Part shown: piece after piece, positions 1-7,782 of the stretch
Layout: each line of letters starts with the position of its first letter
How positions within the stretch are numbered: position 1 is the first letter of the stretch
Origin: Rhizobium croatiense
GTDB taxonomy: Bacteria; Pseudomonadota; Alphaproteobacteria; Rhizobiales; Rhizobiaceae
Length of the DNA: 64,000 bases
Assembly (NCBI RefSeq): GCF_019793465.1
Contig: NZ_JAILYJ010000009.1
Coordinates: forward strand, 186,001-250,000
Reading direction: 5' to 3'
Notes under the pieces: generated by a model
What the model saw: the letters and a program-made list of their open reading frames with translations, nothing else
The model's database searches: none
What the model was told of the DNA's origin: nothing
Translations under genes and position numbers: made by a program

Positions 1-2
1 CC

Positions 3-89
3 ATTCATTTCGACGAGCCAGTGCGCAAAAAGCTCAAATCAATGGTTGCGCCGAGACCAGCATCCGAGGTTCCCGCGGGAGCGAGCTAG
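3..89 (+). CDS. 3' end of an unidentified gene (partial)
   Basis: An open frame enters from the left edge and ends at a TAG at 87-89, giving about 28 residues that begin IHFDEPVRKKLKS and end EVPAGAS. The tail is basic then Ala/Pro-rich, as at many protein C-termini, and it would converge with tgt across a 2-base gap. There is too little sequence to name a family, and it could be a chance frame. Confidence 0.3.
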   Translation: MHFDEPVRKKLKSMVAPRPASEVPAGAS

Positions 90-91
90 TC

Positions 92-1222
92 TTACACCGG
101 ATCGAGATCGCCCCTCGCCCATTCCTCCATCGTCTCCGCCATGAAATCGGCGAAGCGGCCTTCGGCAATCGCCTTGCGAATGCCCTGCATCAGTTCCTGG
201 TAGTAGGCGAGATTGTGCCAGGAGAGCAGCATGCCGCCGAGTGCCTCGTTGGCGCGGACGAGATGGTGCAGATAGGCGCGTGAATACTCGCGCGAGGCCG
301 GGCAGTTCGACTGTTCGTCGAGCGGACGCATATCCTCGGCATGGCGGGCGTTGCGGATATTGACCTTGCCGCGGCGGGTGAAGGCGAGACCATGGCGGCC
401 GGAACGGGTCGGCATGACGCAGTCGAACATGTCGATGCCGCGGGCGACCGATTTCAGGATATCGTCAGGCGTGCCGACGCCCATGAGGTAACGCGGCTTT
501 TCCACAGGAAGCACGGGCAGCGTCGTTTCCAGCATCCGCAGCATGACGTCCTGCGGTTCGCCGACGGCAAGGCCGCCGACCGCATAGCCCTTGAGGTCGA
601 GCTGGCTCAGCGCCTCGGCCGAGCGGATGCGCAGCGCCGGGATATCGCCGCCCTGGACGATGCCAAACATCGCCTTGCCCGGCTGCTCGCCGAAGGCGAC
701 CCGGCAGCGTTCGGCCCAGCGCAGCGACATTTCCATGGCGCGCTCGATCTCCTTCGGCTCGGCCGGCAGCGCCACGCATTCGTCGAGCTGCATCTGGATA
801 TCGGAGCCGAGCAGCCCCTGGATTTCGATGGAGCGCTCCGGCGACATATGGTGCAGGCTGCCGTCGACATGCGATTTGAAGGTGACGCCCTGTTCGTCGA
901 GCTTGCGCAGACCGGAGAGCGACATGACCTGGAAGCCGCCGGAATCCGTCAGGATCGGATGTTCCCAGCGAATGAGCTTGTGCAGGCCGCCAAGGCGGGC
1001 GACGCGCTCGGCGGTCGGGCGCAGCATCAGGTGATAGGTGTTGCCGAGAATGATATCGGCGCCGGTCTCGCGCACCTGCTCGAGATACATGGCCTTGACG
1101 GTGCCGACTGTGCCGACTGGCATGAAGGCCGGCGTGCGGATTTCGCCCCGCGGCATGGAGATTACGCCGAGGCGGGCGCCGGCATCGGTCTTGTCAAGGG
1201 TGAATTGGAAGTTCTCGGTCAT
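92..1222 (-). CDS. tgt: tRNA-guanine transglycosylase
   Basis: This enzyme exchanges guanine-34 in GUN-anticodon tRNAs for preQ1, the step before QueA. The protein has 376 residues, the normal length. The substrate-pocket motif DSGGFQ starts at Asp93 and the nucleophile is Asp267 in [13 protein letters not shown]. The structural zinc site is unusual: the family pattern CxCxxC followed by His reads Ser305-x-Cys307-x-x-Ser310, with His336 kept, so two cysteine ligands are missing. Flanking blocks ([16 protein letters not shown]) are intact, so this is not a frameshift. The start codon overlaps the queA stop in an ATGA, which implies translational coupling. Confidence 0.96.
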   Translation of the reverse strand: MTENFQFTLDKTDAGARLGVISMPRGEIRTPAFMPVGTVGTVKAMYLEQVRETGADIILGNTYHLMLRPTAERVARLGGLHKLIRWEHPILTDSGGFQVMSLSGLRKLDEQGVTFKSHVDGSLHHMSPERSIEIQGLLGSDIQMQLDECVALPAEPKEIERAMEMSLRWAERCRVAFGEQPGKAMFGIVQGGDIPALRIRSAEALSQLDLKGYAVGGLAVGEPQDVMLRMLETTLPVLPVEKPRYLMGVGTPDDILKSVARGIDMFDCVMPTRSGRHGLAFTRRGKVNIRNARHAEDMRPLDEQSNCPASREYSRAYLHHLVRANEALGGMLLSWHNLAYYQELMQGIRKAIAEGRFADFMAETMEEWARGDLDPV

Positions 1223-2304
1223 CTGTCTTTCCGGAAAAGAAGGCTCGCGTCGCCGTAGGAGTAGAAGCGGTAGCCCGTGGAAATGGCGTGTTTATAGGCC
1301 GCGCGCATGGTTTCAAAGCCTGAAAAGGCCGAGACCAGCATGAACAGCGTCGAGCGCGGGAGGTGGAAATTGGTCATCAGCATGTCGACCGCCTTGAAAC
1401 GATAGCCGGGCGTAATGAAGATACCGGTGGCGCCGGCCCAGGGTTTGATCTCTCCGCCTTCTCCAGCCGCACTTTCGATGAGCCGCAGCGAGGTCGTGCC
1501 GACGCAGACGATGCGCCCGCCCCTTGCCTTGATGGCATTCAGCCGGGCGGCGATTTCACCGCTGACATAGCCGCTTTCAAGATGCATCTTGTGATCGTCG
1601 GTATCGTCGGCCTTGACGGGCAGGAAGGTGCCGGCGCCGACATGCAGGGTGACGAAATGGCGTTCGATGCCGGCCTTATCCAGCGCCGCAAACAGATCAG
1701 GCGTGAAATGCAGGCCGGCGGTCGGTGCGGCGACGGCGCCTTCCTCGCGGGCATAGATCGTCTGGTAGTCGGCGCGGTCGCGCTCGTCCTCGGGACGCTT
1801 GGCGGCGATATAGGGCGGCAGCGGAATATGGCCGACGGCGGCGATCGCCTCGTCGAGCGCCGGGCCGGACAGATCGAAGGCGAGCGTCACTTCGCCCGCC
1901 TCGCCCTTTTCCTCCACCGTCGCATCGAGCGAGCCGATCATGCAGCTTTCGCCGGAATGGCCAAATGCGATGCGGTCGCCCTCCTTGATGCGTTTGCCGG
2001 GCTTGGCAAAGGCCTTCCAGCGGCTGGGGCCGATGCGCATATGCAGCGTTGCCGACACCTGCTGGCCGCCGGCGCCGTCCCTATGACGGATGCCTTCGAG
2101 CTGGGCGGGAATGACCTTGGTATCGTTGAAGACCAGCGCGTCGCCTGCCCGCAGAAACGACGGCAGATCGCAGACATGATGATCCGAGAGCGCGCTCTCC
2201 GCATCGGGATCGACGACGAGCAGGCGCGCACTGTCGCGCGGCTCGGCAGGCCGCAGCGCAATGCGTTCATCCGGCAGGTCGAAATCGAAAAGGTCCACGC
2301 GCAT
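1219..2304 (-). CDS. queA: S-adenosylmethionine:tRNA ribosyltransferase-isomerase
   Basis: QueA transfers the ribosyl part of SAM to preQ1-34 in tRNA and isomerises it to epoxyqueuosine. The protein has 361 residues from the ATG at 2304, beginning [19 protein letters not shown], the standard N-terminus. A TTG 18 bases upstream is in frame but would add only six residues that do not belong to the family. The family block [11 protein letters not shown] is present at about residues 166-176. It is the first gene of a two-gene queuosine operon with tgt, coupled by a 4-base overlap. A GC-rich hairpin separates it from ppiB. Confidence 0.96.
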   Translation of the reverse strand: MRVDLFDFDLPDERIALRPAEPRDSARLLVVDPDAESALSDHHVCDLPSFLRAGDALVFNDTKVIPAQLEGIRHRDGAGGQQVSATLHMRIGPSRWKAFAKPGKRIKEGDRIAFGHSGESCMIGSLDATVEEKGEAGEVTLAFDLSGPALDEAIAAVGHIPLPPYIAAKRPEDERDRADYQTIYAREEGAVAAPTAGLHFTPDLFAALDKAGIERHFVTLHVGAGTFLPVKADDTDDHKMHLESGYVSGEIAARLNAIKARGGRIVCVGTTSLRLIESAAGEGGEIKPWAGATGIFITPGYRFKAVDMLMTNFHLPRSTLFMLVSAFSGFETMRAAYKHAISTGYRFYSYGDASLLFRKDR

Positions 2305-2325
2305 CGAGGTACTTTCAGGCAAAGC

Positions 2326-2362
2326 GAAACCCGCCCCGCGCTTTCGCGCAAGGGCGGGTTTC
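2326..2362. terminator. Hairpin between ppiB and queA
   Basis: GAAACCCGCCC (2326-2336) pairs perfectly with GGGCGGGTTTC (2352-2362) around a GC-rich loop. It lies just after the ppiB stop on the minus strand. A weak T-rich stretch follows, so it may attenuate read-through into queA rather than stop it fully. Confidence 0.6.
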
Positions 2363-2376
2363 AGCAGAAATCACAA

Positions 2377-2886
2377 TCAGACGTCGGCGGCAACCCGCAT
2401 CGAGACGATCGAGTCCGGATCGGAAACCGGTTCGCCGCGCTTGATCTTGTCGACATTGTCCATGCCTTCGATCACCTGCCCCCAGACGGAATACTGCTTG
2501 TTCAGCCACGGCGCGTCGGTGAAGCAGATGAAGAACTGCGAGTTGGCCGAGTTCGGGTTCTGCGAACGGGCCATCGAGCAAGTGCCGCGAACATGCGAGG
2601 TCGCGGAGAATTCAGCCTTCAGGTCCGGCTTGGAGGACCCGCCCATGCCGGCCCGGCCGGGATTGAAGGTTTCGGAACCCTTCTTGCCATATTCGACATC
2701 GCCCGTCTGGGCCATGAAATCCTGAATGACGCGGTGGAAGACGACGCCGTCATAGGCTTTCTCGCGGGCCAGTTCCTTGATGCGGGCGACGTGCTCCGGA
2801 GCGACCTGCGGCAGCAGCTGAATGACAACCTTGCCCTTGGTGGTTTCCAGAATGATGGTGTTTTCGGGATCCTTGATCTCGGCCAT
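2377..2886 (-). CDS. ppiB: Peptidyl-prolyl cis-trans isomerase, cyclophilin type (cytoplasmic)
   Basis: The 169-residue protein catalyses cis-trans isomerisation of Xaa-Pro bonds during folding. It shows the cyclophilin core: FHRVIQDFMAQTGD (catalytic Arg and Gln/Met pocket), then GTCSMARSQNPNSANSQFFI, then the WLNKQYSVWGQV strand. There is no signal peptide, so it is cytoplasmic, unlike the paralogue that precedes it in the operon. It lies 28 bases downstream of that gene and the two share most core residues, suggesting an old tandem duplication whose copies were assigned to different compartments. A GAGGAGAAGG ribosome site precedes the ATG. Confidence 0.95.
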   Translation of the reverse strand: MAEIKDPENTIILETTKGKVVIQLLPQVAPEHVARIKELAREKAYDGVVFHRVIQDFMAQTGDVEYGKKGSETFNPGRAGMGGSSKPDLKAEFSATSHVRGTCSMARSQNPNSANSQFFICFTDAPWLNKQYSVWGQVIEGMDNVDKIKRGEPVSDPDSIVSMRVAADV

Positions 2887-2914
2887 TGCCTTCTCCTCTT
2901 GTTTGTTTCGTAAC

Positions 2915-3487
2915 TTACTTCTTGCCCAGGGTGACCTTGATCATCCGGTCGGGATTTTTGACTTCGCCGTTCTGGCCTTCGCCGCGCTTGATCTTGTCGA
3001 CATTCTCCATGCCGGAAACGACCTTGCCGACGACGGTATACTGGCCGTTCAGGAAGGAACCGTCGGCGAACATGATGAAGAACTGCGAATTGGCGGAATT
3101 CGGATCCTGCGAGCGGGCCATGCCGACCGTGCCGCGCACGAACGGGGTCTTGGAGAACTCAGCCGGAATATCGGGCAGATCGGAGGAGCCGGTGCCGGCA
3201 AGGCCGGCATCGAAGCCCTTTTCCATGTTGCCGTATTTGACGTCGCCGGTCTGGGCCATGAAGCCCTCGATGACGCGGTGGAAGGCGACATTGTCGTATT
3301 CGCCCTTCTTGGCCAGCGCCTCGATCTGGGCAACGTGCTTCGGCGCGACATCAGGCATCAACTGGATGACGACAGGGCCGTCCTTCAGTTGGACGGTGAG
3401 ATAGTGATCGGCCGCCTGGGCGAAGGCATCGCCCGCGAAGGAGGCCAGATACAGCACGCCGGCAAATGCGAGATAAAAGAGTTTCAT
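2915..3487 (-). CDS. ppiA: Peptidyl-prolyl cis-trans isomerase, cyclophilin type (exported)
   Basis: A 190-residue cyclophilin with an N-terminal signal peptide: Lys2, a hydrophobic core over residues 3-20 and a probable cut after ...GDAFA at about residue 23. The mature part carries FHRVIEGFMAQTGD and GTVGMARSQDPNSANSQFFI, so the catalytic centre is intact. It should act as a periplasmic prolyl isomerase. It is the upstream partner of the cytoplasmic ppiB and follows coaD by 58 bases, so all three may be co-transcribed. Confidence 0.94.
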   Translation of the reverse strand: MKLFYLAFAGVLYLASFAGDAFAQAADHYLTVQLKDGPVVIQLMPDVAPKHVAQIEALAKKGEYDNVAFHRVIEGFMAQTGDVKYGNMEKGFDAGLAGTGSSDLPDIPAEFSKTPFVRGTVGMARSQDPNSANSQFFIMFADGSFLNGQYTVVGKVVSGMENVDKIKRGEGQNGEVKNPDRMIKVTLGKK

Positions 3488-3545
3488 ATGGGCTCCGTTG
3501 CGGCGAGTTCCGCCTGGTCTTTGCGCTTGCGAGACTTCTTACTTG

Positions 3546-4040
3546 CTAGTTCGGGCGCTTGGATGTGAGGGCTTGCAAGACGGCGGCCGGCACGAAAGCG
3601 CTGACATCGCCGCCCATGGCGGCGATCTGGCGGACCAATGTGGCGGTAATGGGCCGCGAAGCCGTGCCCGCCGGCAAAAAGATGGTCTGGATGTCGGGCG
3701 CCATCGCCCTGTTCATGCCGGCCATCTGCATTTCGTAATCGAGGTCGGTACCGTCGCGAAGGCCGCGGATCAAAAGCGTTGCGCCATGGGCACGGGCGGC
3801 ATCGACCACCAGATTGTCGAAGGCGACGACGGTGATGTCGCTGGTCTTGCCGGGCAGCGCTTGCGCCAGGGAAAGGCGGATCAGCTCGGCTCTCTCGTCG
3901 AACGAAAAGAGCGGTGCCTTGCCGGGATGGATGCCGATCGCCACGATCACCTTTTCAGCGACGTTCAGGGCCTGGACCAGAACATCCACATGTCCGTTGG
4001 TGATCGGGTCGAAGGACCCAGGATAAAAAGCTGTCGTCAT
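3546..4040 (-). CDS. coaD: Phosphopantetheine adenylyltransferase
   Basis: CoaD transfers AMP from ATP to 4'-phosphopantetheine, the penultimate step of coenzyme A synthesis. The 164-residue length is typical. The nucleotidyltransferase motif [12 protein letters not shown] is at residues 6-17, and the C-terminal block ([19 protein letters not shown]) matches the family's ligand-closing helix. It is the first gene of a possible coaD-ppiA-ppiB run and is transcribed divergently from the small-protein gene at 4131, leaving about 90 bases for both promoters. Confidence 0.96.
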   Translation of the reverse strand: MTTAFYPGSFDPITNGHVDVLVQALNVAEKVIVAIGIHPGKAPLFSFDERAELIRLSLAQALPGKTSDITVVAFDNLVVDAARAHGATLLIRGLRDGTDLDYEMQMAGMNRAMAPDIQTIFLPAGTASRPITATLVRQIAAMGGDVSAFVPAAVLQALTSKRPN

Positions 4041-4130
4041 CTGGCTCGGCCGTTGGTTTGACGCCTTTTGTCATGGATGCTGCCTTGCCGCAAGTGATTT
4101 GCCCCGCCGTTTCCCACGGCTGAACGGCGA

Positions 4131-4409
4131 ATGAACATGCCATTCAAGGCTGTTTCAGACAGAACCTGCTTAACTCGGATCATCAAGGCAGCCGAAGCCA
4201 TTCCGGCGTCCGGCGTTTCCCGAAAGACCATGTCCATGCTGATCGTGCTCGTTGCGCTTGCCGTCCTTTTCTCTCTCGCCGCCGAAATGGCCTATGGCTT
4301 TTTCGCCGACCGCTACGAGGTGAGCTGGGTGCGGCCGGAGCTTGCCGAACATGCCGCGATCGTGCGCGCCCAGGGCCGGCTGCGCGAGCGAAACGAATTT
4401 CGAATCTGA
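4131..4409 (+). CDS. Small single-span membrane protein, unknown function
   Basis: Not recognised. The frame encodes 92 residues with one clear hydrophobic span at about residues 35-55 (LIVLVALAVLFSLAAEMAYGF), then a charged tail rich in Arg and Glu. Strong G/C at third codon positions from about residue 30 onward shows real coding. The start is uncertain: ATG 4131 gives a 33-residue polar leader, while ATG 4230 would begin immediately before the membrane span. It diverges from coaD and heads a group of three micro-genes. Confidence 0.6.
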   Translation: MNMPFKAVSDRTCLTRIIKAAEAIPASGVSRKTMSMLIVLVALAVLFSLAAEMAYGFFADRYEVSWVRPELAEHAAIVRAQGRLRERNEFRI

Positions 4410-4551
4410 ACGCCAGATGAACGAGACATTCAAGGAGGCTTCAGATCGCCATTGGTAAACACCCGCTCAACATCCGGCGGAACCATATTCAAGCGGATGC
4501 GTTCACTCAACCGACACAGAAATGCGTCAAAGCGCGGCAGGAAGGACTAAA

Positions 4552-4707
4552 ATGCCCGGCAAGATTACGATGATTAACGTGCTCTGGATGGTCATGGTCA
4601 CGGGCATGCTCACCGCAACTGTCGCTCTCTACGATCAGAAGGTCGATACCTCCAAGGTTTATGGCCCCTATGCTTCGGCCCGCACGGCCGTACTGGGCCA
4701 GTACTAG
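4552..4707 (+). CDS. Micro membrane protein, 51 residues, unknown function
   Basis: Not recognised. The ATG at 4552 was chosen because a GGCAGGAAGG ribosome site lies at 4536-4545; an in-frame ATG at 4522 lacks one. The product has a hydrophobic span at about residues 7-24 (MINVLWMVMVTGMLTATVAL) and a short polar tail ending VYGPYASARTAVLGQY. It probably shares a transcript with the 44-codon gene 35 bases downstream. Confidence 0.6.
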   Translation: MPGKITMINVLWMVMVTGMLTATVALYDQKVDTSKVYGPYASARTAVLGQY

Positions 4708-4742
4708 GGGCGAGAACGCAACTCCCCAGGAAAGGAATGCCC

Positions 4743-4877
4743 ATGTTCACGATCTTGACAGTACTCACCGCCCTTATCAGCGTCATGTTCATCGTGTCTG
4801 TGGCCTCGACGATATCAGCGCTGCGGCGCGAAGGCGAAGAGGTGAAGGCGCTGAACGAAAAGCATAACGCGTTCTGA
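4743..4877 (+). CDS. Micro membrane protein, 44 residues, unknown function
   Basis: An ATG at 4743 with the ribosome site AGGAAAGGA just upstream opens a 44-codon frame ending in TGA at 4875-4877. The product has an N-terminal membrane span (residues 1-25, starting MFTILTVLTALISVMFIVSV) and a charged amphipathic tail (ALRREGEEVKALNEKHNAF). It resembles a single-pass helix followed by a short coiled coil. A terminator follows at 4927, marking the end of the small-protein transcript. Function unknown. Confidence 0.6.
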   Translation: MFTILTVLTALISVMFIVSVASTISALRREGEEVKALNEKHNAF

Positions 4878-4926
4878 CATTCCTCTCCTCCTCCCATGAC
4901 GGCACCTCCCGCCGCCCGGGCCTTTC

Positions 4927-4958
4927 AAAGCCGGATGCACCCAGCGTCCGGCTTTTTT
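4927..4958 (+). terminator. Rho-independent terminator after the micro-gene cluster
   Basis: AAAGCCGGA (4927-4935) pairs with TCCGGCTTT (4947-4955), and the pairing runs directly into a T tract ending at 4957. It is a good match to an intrinsic terminator on the plus strand. Confidence 0.8.
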
Positions 4959-5057
4959 CAGGAACTCCGCAGCATTCGACGGAGATTGGGGCCTGCCGCA
5001 TTGACCGCCACTGCGAACCTATCCGCGATATAGCGGAAATGGACCTGCTGTTCGCCG

Positions 5058-5942
5058 TCAGTCGGCGCGCGGCGTACTGACCAGAGCAGCGGCAGCCTGG
5101 TTGGCGGCACCGATCGCCGCCCGTATGTCCCTTCCCCGAGCAAGTTCTGCGGCAAGGACCCCTGTGAATTCGTCTCCTGCACCGTGAGTGCTTACCAGCT
5201 TCACCTTGATTGCCGCGATGAAAAACTCCTCACCGTGCTGCGTGGCGCAGGCGACCCCCTCGCCCCCGGCGGTCACGACGGCGACCGGGAATCTTCCGGC
5301 CAGCTGCTTTGCGGCGCTTGCCGCACCTGCCAGGGTATCCACGACCGGGAGATCCGCCAGTTGCTCGGCCTCAATGGCGTTGACCACCAAGATGTCGACC
5401 AACCTTTCGAGCTCGCTGGAGAGAGGCCGCGCCGGCGCGGCGTTGAGAACCACTTTACCTCCGACGGCCTTCATCGCCTTGGCCGCCGCCACGTTGGCGG
5501 AGTCAGGGACTTCGTTTTGCAATATCAACAAAGCGCTTTCGGCGAAGGCTTCCGCAGCCGTGTCGACGTCCGACTGGCCGAGGGTCAAGTTGCTTCCGGA
5601 GACGATAACTGCTCCATAGTCGCCCTCACTGTCAAAGATAGCAACGCTCATGCCGCTTGCCATCCCACCTAGCCGTTTTACAAACCGATGATCGACGTTG
5701 TTGCGTTCAAGGTTGTCAGTCAGGGCACGCCCGAAATCATCCTCGGCAACCGCCCCAATCATCACCGAGTGAATTCCGGTCTTTGCTGCCGAAACAGCCT
5801 GATTGCCGCCCTTGCCGCCACACTTCGGAAACCACCGGTCTCCTGTGACCGTTTCTCCCTTCCGTGGACGCGCAGGGCCATGCACCATGATGTCATAGTG
5901 CAGGCTGCCGAAGACGACGACGGAGGGAGATGCGGAAGTCAT
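5058..5942 (-). CDS. rbsK: Ribokinase-like PfkB-family sugar kinase
   Basis: A 294-residue PfkB-family kinase expected to phosphorylate the sugar imported by the neighbouring ABC transporter, probably ribose or a similar sugar. The N-terminal PfkB signature is GGKGGNQAVSAAK at about residues 42-54. The C-terminal signature reads STHGAGDEFTGVLAAELARG, with the GAGD catalytic motif intact. The usual DTTGAGD is here STHGAGD, a mild deviation. It is the last gene of the cluster and overlaps the RpiR regulator by 4 bases (ATGA). The sugar cannot be fixed from sequence alone. Confidence 0.85.
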   Translation of the reverse strand: MTSASPSVVVFGSLHYDIMVHGPARPRKGETVTGDRWFPKCGGKGGNQAVSAAKTGIHSVMIGAVAEDDFGRALTDNLERNNVDHRFVKRLGGMASGMSVAIFDSEGDYGAVIVSGSNLTLGQSDVDTAAEAFAESALLILQNEVPDSANVAAAKAMKAVGGKVVLNAAPARPLSSELERLVDILVVNAIEAEQLADLPVVDTLAGAASAAKQLAGRFPVAVVTAGGEGVACATQHGEEFFIAAIKVKLVSTHGAGDEFTGVLAAELARGRDIRAAIGAANQAAAALVSTPRAD

Positions 5943-6811
5943 CCGAGCTTGTCCTTACGTTTTGACGTGACAGCGGCCATCGTCTTTTCGAGATTTTTTT
6001 CTGCTGCGTCATAATTTCTCTGCGCAACCGCCACGAACAGCGCGTCGAGGATGTTCAACTGAGCGATCCGCGCAGCTGCATTCTCGCCCATCAGCGGCGA
6101 CCCCTGCGCGGTCGAACAGAGGACGATGTCGGCAATCTGGGCCAGCGGCGAACCGCCGTAGTTGGTGATGGCTATCGTTCGGGCTCCCGACTTCCGTGCG
6201 AGTTGGATTGCGTCGATGGTGGCGGTCGTGTTTCCTGAATGGGAGAACCCGATGGCGATGTCATTCGGCCCGAGAAGCGACGCGGACATGAGCATCATGT
6301 GCGAATCGTCCTCAACATTCGCTCGCACGCCGATCCGCAAAAACTTGTGTGCAACGTCTCTCGCGATCTGAGCAGAGCCGCCAACACCGTAAAAATCACG
6401 CTGGCCTGCTTTCGCCAGCAAGTCGGCAGCGCGGTCGAAGCCATCGACATCCAGGATGGCGAGCGTCTCCTCGAGCGCCTGAATTGACGTGCGGAAAACC
6501 TTTTGGATGATCTCCCTCGAACTGTCCTCCACTGACAGCTCCTGGTGCATTTCGGCAGTGGGAAGCCTGTTGTAGCTCGACACCGCCGAACGGAAATCAC
6601 GGTAACCATTAAAGCCGAGCTTCTTGGTGATCTTGACGACCATAGCCTCGGACACTCCAGCCTCTGCCGCCAGGTCCCTGAGCGCCGTTTCTTCCGAAAA
6701 GTCCCTTAGTCCAAACACAGTGTCCACGACACGCGCCTCCAAGGGGGTAAGTTGCGGCATCATCATTCGGATGCGCGGACCTACCGCCTTGAGATCATCT
6801 GCAGAATTCAT
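5939..6811 (-). CDS. RpiR-family transcriptional regulator (HTH + SIS domains)
   Basis: The 290-residue protein has an N-terminal RpiR-type helix-turn-helix (about residues 1-80, including TALRDLAAEAGVSEAMVVKITKKLGF) and a C-terminal SIS sugar-phosphate-binding domain (about 120-270, with GVGGSAQIARD and GFSHSGNTTATIDA). Such regulators usually sense a phosphosugar made by the pathway they control. The start at 6811 overlaps the permease stop in an ATGA; the frame stays open upstream, but only inside permease coding sequence. It probably controls this operon, perhaps through the inverted repeat at 11439-11466. Confidence 0.9.
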   Translation of the reverse strand: MNSADDLKAVGPRIRMMMPQLTPLEARVVDTVFGLRDFSEETALRDLAAEAGVSEAMVVKITKKLGFNGYRDFRSAVSSYNRLPTAEMHQELSVEDSSREIIQKVFRTSIQALEETLAILDVDGFDRAADLLAKAGQRDFYGVGGSAQIARDVAHKFLRIGVRANVEDDSHMMLMSASLLGPNDIAIGFSHSGNTTATIDAIQLARKSGARTIAITNYGGSPLAQIADIVLCSTAQGSPLMGENAAARIAQLNILDALFVAVAQRNYDAAEKNLEKTMAAVTSKRKDKLG

Positions 6812-7782
6812 CCCTGTCCCCTTGTGACGCGATCGATCATCATCGCGACAAGGATAATAAGGCCAGTGGCGAGAAGTTGGTAGAATGCCTGGACATTCAT
6901 CAACGTGAGCCCGTTGCGCATTGCGCCGAGAATGATTGCACCGAGGATGGTCCCTACAATGCTGCCTTTGCCACCCATCAGCGAAGCCCCGCCTATGGCT
7001 GCCGCCGCGATCGCGTCCAATTCCCACAGATTGCCGAGGATGGGCTCAGCGGCACCGAGGCGGCCGATGAGGATCATCGAGGCGAGAGCGGCCAGCACAC
7101 CCGAGATCACGTAGGCAGTGATCTTTGTCAGCGCGATGGGGACACCAGCGATGTAGGCTGCTTCTTCGTTGCCGCCCACGGCCAGAAGATATTCGCCGAG
7201 GGGCGTCTTCTTGAGAAGTATCCAGGCAAGCAAGGCGACAAAGGCGACCATGACGACAGGATTCGGAATACCCGCCGGCGCCCCATTGAAGAGCGCGCGG
7301 AAGCTTTGCGGCACACCGAGCACGGGATTGCCGCCGGTGTAGATCAGGGCGATGGCTCGATAGGTGCTGAGAGTGCCCAAAGTGACGATGAACGGCTGCA
7401 GGCCGGCATAGGCGACGAGCAGGCCGTTGACGAGACCGCAGAGTACGCCAATGCCCAAGCCAGCGAGAATGGCGAGCGGAACCGGAACACCCGCCACCAG
7501 CAGCGTGGCGGTGATCACCGCGGCAATCGCGGCGCTCGGACCGACGGAGAGATCGATGCCGCCCGAGATGATCACCAGGGTCATGCCGAGTGCAAGACAC
7601 GCGTTGATGCTCGACTGCTGGAGGATGTTCAACAGGTTCCTCTGCGAAAGGAAGTCCGGAGCCAACAGGCCAAAGATCGCGACGATGGCCGCCAGGCCGA
7701 TCATCGTACCGGCGTCACGCACGGAGAACGACCCGAAAAGTTTGCGCGATGACATCGCTGAATCCTGGACATTGTCAGACAT
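6808..7782 (-). CDS. rbsC: Sugar ABC transporter permease, RbsC type
   Basis: A 324-residue inner-membrane permease of the ribose/xylose (CUT2) class. It has 8-10 hydrophobic segments and the conserved coupling region AIAAAAIGGASLMGGKGSIVGTILGA near the C-terminus. The ATG at 7782 overlaps the ATPase end by 8 bases, which fits a coupled operon; an in-frame start farther upstream would lie inside the ATPase gene. It works with the ATPase at 7775-9307 and the binding protein at 9368-10414. Confidence 0.9.
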   Translation of the reverse strand: MSDNVQDSAMSSRKLFGSFSVRDAGTMIGLAAIVAIFGLLAPDFLSQRNLLNILQQSSINACLALGMTLVIISGGIDLSVGPSAAIAAVITATLLVAGVPVPLAILAGLGIGVLCGLVNGLLVAYAGLQPFIVTLGTLSTYRAIALIYTGGNPVLGVPQSFRALFNGAPAGIPNPVVMVAFVALLAWILLKKTPLGEYLLAVGGNEEAAYIAGVPIALTKITAYVISGVLAALASMILIGRLGAAEPILGNLWELDAIAAAAIGGASLMGGKGSIVGTILGAIILGAMRNGLTLMNVQAFYQLLATGLIILVAMMIDRVTRGQG

